This document shows positions 32,116 to 36,776 of a stretch of DNA of 36,776 nucleotides, one piece after another. The stretch is from Candidatus Latescibacterota bacterium (GTDB lineage Bacteria; Latescibacterota; UBA2968; UBA8231), in the NCBI GenBank assembly GCA_007571365.1, contig RKRN01000254.1:1-36776 (forward strand), read 5' to 3'. A program made the position numbers and the translations under genes. The stretch's first letter is position 1; each line of letters starts with the position of its first letter. Under the pieces are notes generated by a model, which was given only the letters and a program-made list of their open reading frames with translations, did no database searches and was not told the origin of the DNA.

Positions 32116-34011
32116 TCAAATTCGCACCTTCAGGGCCGCGGCCTTTAGCTGTTGGTAGCGGCGCGGCGCGTAGGGGGGCTGTTGGGTCTCGCGCAAATCA
32201 AAGCCAAAGGCGCGCTTGCTCAAGACGATGACCGGCGGTGCTTGAATCCGCTTGAAGTAGTTGACTCGCACTTGGCGCTCCACCCATTCGAGATCTTCGA
32301 TCCAACTGCGCGCATCCGGGAAGTACGCGCGGAAGCGCGCCGCGTCGCCCCACTCCAACCGCTCTAGCAACACGCCCTCTATAAACCACTGCAACAAATC
32401 GCTGCTATGCCGCCGGTATTCGATGAACTGCCGCAGCACCGCGTCGTGGTATCCGTACTTGATCGGGTCGCCCAAGCCCTGCGTCACGTCTTGGGCCGCG
32501 GACAACTCGGCACTGGGCACCACCGATCCATCGAGCAAATTCTCCGGCACCACAGGGCGACCATAGACCTCCTCATTGAGAAAGCGCGCCAGCGCAAAAA
32601 CCTGCACCTTGTACAGATCGGCAATCGGGGCCACCGCGCCGCTGACATCCCCGTAGAGCGTGGCGTAGCCCAAGGCGACCTCGGTCTTGTTGCCGTTGGC
32701 CGTGAACACGAGTCCGTATTTGGCGGCTAGGCCGGAGAGCACATCGGCAAAGCGGATGCGCGCCTGCACGTTTTCATCCACCAACCGCGTGTACTCACCC
32801 GAGCCCACGGAAAATTCCGCGCCCTGCACGAGCGCGGCGACTGCCTCGTACAGCGATTCGATCGGGCAACAGAGGTAATCAACACCTAACGCCGCGCACA
32901 GCGAGCGGGCGTTGTCTTGGGTAACGGCGGCGTTGAAGCGCGTCGGCATGTTGACCGCAAACACGCGCTGCGGGCCAAAGGCGCGCTCCAACAGACAGCA
33001 GACCACGCTGGAGTCTACGCCGCCGCTGGCTGCAATCAGGAACTTGCTCTGTGTGCCGCGCACGTCGTCCAAGTGCCGCAGCCCGGTGAGGATGCCCGCA
33101 TATTGAGCTTCGATTTCGCTTTGCGGCGGCGCGACCTCGGCCCGGCTGGTGAGCACGAGATGTTCCCGCCACGGCCGCGCCCGGCACACTACGCGCCCGG
33201 CGGCTGCATAGGCGGTGCTATCGCCGTCAAACACCAGGATGTTCTTGCCGTTGTTTTGCGCCCCCACTTGATTGACGTAGAAAAACGGCAGGGGCGAACG
33301 CGCCAAGATCTGGCGCACCACGCGGTTGCGCTTGTCGCTTTTTTGCCAAGTAAAGGGAGAGGAAGAAAGGTTGAATACGGCTTCAGCACCACGGCGGCGA
33401 TACAGCGCGAGGGTGTCGAGAGGCTCGCCGCTGTGGCAGTAGTCCGCGCACCACATGTCTTCGCACAGTTGCACGCCAAAGCGAAAGGATTGTCCGTCCT
33501 TGAGCCGCACCTTATACGGATGCAGCCAGTCCTCCAGCGGCCGGCCTTCGGCCGCGGCCAAGTGGCGCAGCGAGAAGAAGTGCCGGTCGTCGTCAAAGAA
33601 TCGGTAGTTGGGATGCAGGGTCTTAGGGTGGACGCCTCCGGGCAGGCCGGCGGGTACGGCTTCGCGCACCGCGTAGGCGCCGTTGGCGCACACATAGACG
33701 GCATTGTACTTGCGCCGCCGCCCATCTTGGCCCTTTTGGCCCGGGTCCACGGCCACATTGCCAAAAACTACGGTCAATCCGGTGCTGGCCCGGCAAATCT
33801 CGGCACTATACGCGGCAAAATCCTCAGCGTAAGCGTCTATCTCCCACAAATCGCCGAGGATATAGCCGCTAATGCACAGCTCGGAAAACACCACGACCTC
33901 AGCCCCAGCCATCCGCGCCTGCTCAATAAAGGCCAGCATCCGCGCCGCATTCAGGTCGGGTCGCCCAGGCTTGACTTCCATCTGCACCAAGGCGATTGCG
34001 GGCAGCCCCAT
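32116..34011 (-). CDS. nadE: Glutamine-dependent NAD+ synthetase
   Basis: Protein of 631 residues. The start is the ATG at 34011, whose A is also the last base of the upstream stop (TGATG); an earlier in-frame ATG at 34353 only extends through the coding region of the upstream gene. The N-terminal nitrilase-type amidase domain (VVVFSELCISGY; catalytic Cys in CEDMWC near residue 181) releases ammonia from glutamine. The C-terminal synthetase has the P-loop SGGVDSSVV near residue 330 and later VFTANGNKTEVALGY. It turns nicotinic acid adenine dinucleotide into NAD+ (EC 6.3.5.1), the last step of NAD synthesis. Length and domain order are normal. The operon with nicotinamidase and nicotinate phosphoribosyltransferase supports the salvage route. 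Confidence 0.95.
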   Translation of the reverse strand: MGLPAIALVQMEVKPGRPDLNAARMLAFIEQARMAGAEVVVFSELCISGYILGDLWEIDAYAEDFAAYSAEICRASTGLTVVFGNVAVDPGQKGQDGRRRKYNAVYVCANGAYAVREAVPAGLPGGVHPKTLHPNYRFFDDDRHFFSLRHLAAAEGRPLEDWLHPYKVRLKDGQSFRFGVQLCEDMWCADYCHSGEPLDTLALYRRRGAEAVFNLSSSPFTWQKSDKRNRVVRQILARSPLPFFYVNQVGAQNNGKNILVFDGDSTAYAAAGRVVCRARPWREHLVLTSRAEVAPPQSEIEAQYAGILTGLRHLDDVRGTQSKFLIAASGGVDSSVVCCLLERAFGPQRVFAVNMPTRFNAAVTQDNARSLCAALGVDYLCCPIESLYEAVAALVQGAEFSVGSGEYTRLVDENVQARIRFADVLSGLAAKYGLVFTANGNKTEVALGYATLYGDVSGAVAPIADLYKVQVFALARFLNEEVYGRPVVPENLLDGSVVPSAELSAAQDVTQGLGDPIKYGYHDAVLRQFIEYRRHSSDLLQWFIEGVLLERLEWGDAARFRAYFPDARSWIEDLEWVERQVRVNYFKRIQAPPVIVLSKRAFGFDLRETQQPPYAPRRYQQLKAAALKVRI

Positions 34012-35138
34012 CAGACCATCACAGGGGCCCGCGCCTGATGGATGCACTCGGCCAACAGCGGCACGCCTTCGCGGATCGCCGCCAGCGAGGCAAAGCCAAA
34101 GGCGAGGCGGATGGCCGGCACGTCCTCGCGCTGGATGTGGAAGCCCTGCCCCCGCGCCACCACAATGCCGCGCTCGGCGCACAGGGCCATCAGGCGGTTG
34201 CGATCCACCGCGTCGGGAAACTCGATCCAGGTGAACATGCCGCCTACCGGCCGCGACCACGTACATAGGTCGGCCGCGTTCTGTGCAAGGCCGGCCAAAA
34301 CAGCGTCGCGCTTTTGCTTGAGGATGGCATTGGTCTCGGCCAAGTGCTGCCACAGCCGCTCGCGGAACAGCACCGCGCAGCTAGCGGCCGCCAGCAAGCT
34401 GTTGCCCCCGTCGTAGCGGCGGTCGAGAATCCGCCCCAACATGGGCGGCCGCGCCAACAAATAGCCCAACCGCACGCCGGGACCCAAAATTTTGGACAGC
34501 GAGCCGATGTACAGGACGCTGGGGCTGTCGTCGAGCGCGTAGAGTGCTGGCTCTTGCGGCCCCTCAAAATGCACATCGCCATAGCAGTTGTCTTCCACTA
34601 CAAGGGTCTCGTAGTAGTGCGCCACTTCGAGCAGCTCGAGGCGGCGCTGCCGCGGCATGACCGAGCCGGTGGGGTTTTGATAGGTCGCCAAAGTATAAAT
34701 GAAGCGCGGCCGGACTCCCCTGCGGCGCAAACTCGCCAAAACGTCGGCCAGCGCATCGACGCGCATCCCCTGCTCGTCGAGCGGCACCCCGACCAATTCG
34801 GCGCCCAACCGCTTGTACGCAGCAATCGTCCCAGAATACGTCAGCTCCTCAGTGACGATCACGTCCCCCGGCCCTTCCATCAGCGCTTCGGCGACCAGCG
34901 TAACTGCCTGCATAGAGCCGTTCATCAGCGCAATGTGATCGGCCGCCACCGCTACGCCCTCGCGCTTGGACTCGCGCATGGCCATGAGTTCGCGCAAGCC
35001 CTGATGGCCCATGTCGCCCGGATAGCGCACCAGTTCCGCGCCCAACTCGCGCACGGCTACGCTCGCCGCCGCGGCCAACGCCTCGGTGGGGAACGAGCCG
35101 GGATCGGTGCGTCCACTGCCAAAATCGTATAATTGCAT
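34011..35138 (-). CDS. PLP-dependent aminotransferase (class I/II)
   Basis: Protein of 375 residues, AAGGAG 7 bases before the ATG. Fold-type I landmarks are present: YQNPTG (153-158), D183 in VVEDNCYGD, the PLP lysine K216 in GSLSKILGPG, and R223 in GVRLGY. The sequence is closest in style to the 2-aminoadipate/kynurenine aminotransferase II group and to the C-terminal domain of MocR regulators, without any N-terminal HTH. Its stop overlaps the start of nadE by one base (TGATG) and it lies 21 bases after pncB, so it is tightly built into the NAD operon. A kynurenine-like or other amino-acid substrate tied to NAD metabolism is possible but unproven. Confidence 0.88.
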   Translation of the reverse strand: MQLYDFGSGRTDPGSFPTEALAAAASVAVRELGAELVRYPGDMGHQGLRELMAMRESKREGVAVAADHIALMNGSMQAVTLVAEALMEGPGDVIVTEELTYSGTIAAYKRLGAELVGVPLDEQGMRVDALADVLASLRRRGVRPRFIYTLATYQNPTGSVMPRQRRLELLEVAHYYETLVVEDNCYGDVHFEGPQEPALYALDDSPSVLYIGSLSKILGPGVRLGYLLARPPMLGRILDRRYDGGNSLLAAASCAVLFRERLWQHLAETNAILKQKRDAVLAGLAQNAADLCTWSRPVGGMFTWIEFPDAVDRNRLMALCAERGIVVARGQGFHIQREDVPAIRLAFGFASLAAIREGVPLLAECIHQARAPVMV

Positions 35139-35159
35139 GTCATGCTCCTTGCTTAAAAT

Positions 35160-36161
35160 TCACAGTTCCAAGCACTTGAGCCGAGGATTTTCAGTCAGCC
35201 CAGGTATCCGCCCCCGCTTGGCCACCGGGCGACCATCTACTTCCTTGATGTCGGCCGTGAAATCTATCGCCGCGGCCGCGCTGATCGCACTGCCGACCCC
35301 AAAGGCATCCACCGGGGCCCCAGCCGCCCGAAAATAGCCGATGCGCTCGGCGTCCAAGCCGCCGGAGACGGCGATTTTTACGTGGCTATGCCCGGCTTGG
35401 TCGAGCCGCGCCCGCACCTCTGCGACGAGCTCGGCTGTGACGCGGCCGCGCTCGCTGGGCGTGTCCAGCCGCACCCCCCACAGCTTTTTGCCCAAGGCTG
35501 CTGCCAGCCGCAGGCTTTCTTCGGCTTCGTCCTTAAAGGTGTCGACCAAGGCGATGCGTTCGACCTTGGCGTCGATGTAGCGGTCAAATGCCTCGGCGGC
35601 CTTGAGCGTGTCGCCGAAGCACAAGATCAGAGCGTGGGGCATGGTTCCAGTGGCCTCAATGCCAGCGAGGGCGGCCCCTTGCGGCGTGGCGCATCCGGCG
35701 CACCCGCCGACGATGGCCGCGTACTCCATCCGCGCACTGACCTCCGGGTGAATGTGCCGAGCGCCAAAGCTGATGATCGGCACCCCGTCGGCGGCCGCCA
35801 CGCACGCGGCCGCGGCTGTGGCCCACCCAGTCTCGCTGCTGAGCATCCCCAGCAGTGCCGTCTCGTACAGCCCGAACTGCCGGTAGGGTGCGCGAATTCG
35901 CAATACGACTTCGCACGGCTCGATCCAATCCCCTTCGTCCAAGCTCCACACCGCGGCCTCCTCGTCGAGCACCTGCCGCAAGAGTGCCTGCGCCTCGCGC
36001 ACGCCGCAGAGCAAGGCGGGCCGCCGCGTGAACACCTCCATCGCCACGACCGGATTGAGCTGGGCGGCCGCGAGGATATCGCAACTGCGGCGGAAGTACA
36101 TATCCGCATTGTCGCCGGCTAGCGTCGCAGCCGAGGGCGCGTATAGATCGCGCTCTACCAT
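35160..36161 (-). CDS. pncB: Nicotinate phosphoribosyltransferase
   Basis: Protein of 333 residues, beginning MVERDLYAPSA at the ATG whose A is the last base of the upstream stop (TGATG); an earlier in-frame ATG at 36215 would overlap nicotinamidase by 54 bases. It converts nicotinate and PRPP to nicotinate mononucleotide with ATP (EC 6.3.4.21). Supporting segments are YRQFGLYETALLGMLSSETGWA, SFGARHIHPE, GTMPHAL, DTFKDE and VRLDTPSERG. The C-terminal KIAVSGGLDAERIGYF and DAFGVGSAIS are the typical phosphate-binding end of the barrel. It is shorter than the E. coli enzyme (400 residues) but consistent with the compact archaeal/bacterial subgroup. Start overlap with pncA implies coupled translation. 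Confidence 0.93.
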   Translation of the reverse strand: MVERDLYAPSAATLAGDNADMYFRRSCDILAAAQLNPVVAMEVFTRRPALLCGVREAQALLRQVLDEEAAVWSLDEGDWIEPCEVVLRIRAPYRQFGLYETALLGMLSSETGWATAAAACVAAADGVPIISFGARHIHPEVSARMEYAAIVGGCAGCATPQGAALAGIEATGTMPHALILCFGDTLKAAEAFDRYIDAKVERIALVDTFKDEAEESLRLAAALGKKLWGVRLDTPSERGRVTAELVAEVRARLDQAGHSHVKIAVSGGLDAERIGYFRAAGAPVDAFGVGSAISAAAAIDFTADIKEVDGRPVAKRGRIPGLTENPRLKCLEL

Positions 36162-36688
36162 CAGCGGTTGGTGACCTGTGCCCCGAGAATTTTTTCTATA
36201 TGCCCCAAGGCCCATTCGTGTTGTTGGGGATCAAAGCTAGCGACGCAATCGGCCGGGACCTCGACCGGATAGTCGCGGTTGCGCAGCCCGGCCACCGTGT
36301 GCAGGACGCAAATGTCCGTGCAATCGCCCATCACCACGACCTTGTCGGGCGCGAGTTCATCCAACATCGCGGCCAACTCGGTCTCGAAAAAGGCACTGTA
36401 GCGCCGCTTTTTGACAAGCTGCGCGTCTTGGGCCAACGGCACCAGTTCGTCAATGATGTGTTCCTCCTCGCTGCCTTCGATACAGTGCGGCGGAAACATC
36501 TCGAACTCGCGGTCGTTGGCGGCGTGGCTGTCTTGGGTAAAAAACAGCGCGGCCCCCGCGGCTTTTTCGCGCTCGACTCGTGCGGCGATGCGCGGGATGA
36601 TCGCGCGGGCGTGGTCCCCGCAGTAGAGCGTCCCGTCTGGACGCATAAAGCCGTTCTGCATATCCACGACAATCACGGCATGAGCCAT
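36161..36688 (-). CDS. pncA: Nicotinamidase
   Basis: Protein of 175 residues of the isochorismatase-like cysteine hydrolase family, with AGGAGG 8 bases before the ATG. Catalytic triad candidates are D9 (VVDMQNGF), K93/K94 (LVKKRRYSAF) and C127 (GDCTDICVLHT). Metal ligand candidates are D53 and H55 (TQDSH) and H68 (PPHCIEGS). It hydrolyses nicotinamide to nicotinate (EC 3.5.1.19), feeding the next gene, pncB. The family includes isochorismatases and other amidases, but the operon of pncB and nadE makes nicotinamidase by far the best reading. It is the first gene of the operon. Confidence 0.93.
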   Translation of the reverse strand: MAHAVIVVDMQNGFMRPDGTLYCGDHARAIIPRIAARVEREKAAGAALFFTQDSHAANDREFEMFPPHCIEGSEEEHIIDELVPLAQDAQLVKKRRYSAFFETELAAMLDELAPDKVVVMGDCTDICVLHTVAGLRNRDYPVEVPADCVASFDPQQHEWALGHIEKILGAQVTNR

Positions 36689-36708
36689 CGCCTAGTCCTC
36701 CTATCCGC

Positions 36709-36736
36709 AAAATACAATCTGCACAGCGCAATTCAA
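36709..36736 (-). promoter_or_regulatory. Promoter of the NAD salvage operon
   Basis: On the minus strand TTGAAT (36736-36731), a 16-base spacer and TATTTT (36714-36709) lie just upstream of AGGAGG and the pncA ATG at 36688. The leader would be very short (about 15 nt). Confidence 0.45.
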
Positions 36737-36752
36737 ACCGGTTCGAGCCGGT
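36737..36752. promoter_or_regulatory. Near-perfect palindrome abutting the NAD operon promoter
   Basis: ACCGGTTCGAGCCGGT is a 16-bp palindrome with a single mismatched pair, lying directly upstream of the -35 box. It could be the site of a regulator of NAD metabolism. No match to a specific known operator is claimed. Confidence 0.4.
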
Positions 36753-36776
36753 CCCCCACGAGCCTGTCCCTTCTAC

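Noticed and set aside
32917-34038. Long plus-strand open frame of 373 codons
   Set aside because: It is wholly antisense to nadE, whose catalytic motifs are unmistakable; the frame is a by-product of high GC codon use.

Overview
The window is GC-rich, densely coded bacterial DNA. It most resembles an uncultured member of the Fibrobacteres-Chlorobi-Bacteroidetes (FCB) group, possibly Latescibacterota-like. The case rests on exported proteins with FlgD-like or type IX-style C-terminal domains, a large DUF6785-type membrane protein, a phytanoyl-CoA-dioxygenase fold fused to HEAT repeats, and sugar-acid dehydratases. No rRNA, tRNA or phylogenetic marker was seen, so this placement is inference.

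Region 1 (1-12.2 kb) is an envelope and surface module. On the minus strand lie a partial coiled-coil lipoprotein (apparently frameshifted), a secreted discoidin/FlgD-type protein, an AAA ATPase fused to a PD-(D/E)XK-like domain, and a secreted CBM9-like protein. On the plus strand lie a predicted outer-membrane beta-barrel protein, a DUF6785-type polytopic membrane protein, and a second discoidin/FlgD-type protein paralogous to the first. A repeat of the dispersed 'WIPA' class sits at the head of that last gene.

Region 2 (12.2-23.8 kb) is an export operon: a periplasmic adaptor lipoprotein, two different RND permeases, an ABC exporter with a PH-like and zinc-ribbon N-terminus, and a DUF1854 protein. 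A strong sigma70-type promoter (TTGACA-17-TATACT) with an adjoining perfect 7-bp-arm palindrome precedes it. The ABC gene and its DUF1854 partner are separated by about 690 bp of A+T-richer DNA. This DNA carries a small toxin-like gene broken by one in-frame TGA, plus its intact partner, and is bracketed by 12-bp direct copies of the DUF1854 start.

Region 3 (23.9-30.4 kb) holds sugar-acid catabolism (mannonate dehydratase and an enolase-superfamily enzyme) with a GNAT acetyltransferase. It then holds a secreted DUF3500 protein with a type IX-like tail, a small membrane protein, an exported helix-hairpin-helix protein with a nearly exact internal DNA duplication, a TetR regulator, and a truncated DUF433-type antitoxin relic.

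Region 4 (30.4-36.7 kb, minus strand) is a tight NAD salvage operon: nicotinamidase, nicotinate phosphoribosyltransferase, a PLP aminotransferase and glutamine-dependent NAD synthetase, with 1-base stop/start overlaps at two of the three junctions, followed by the PhyH-HEAT fusion. The nicotinate-mononucleotide adenylyltransferase (NadD) step is not in the window.
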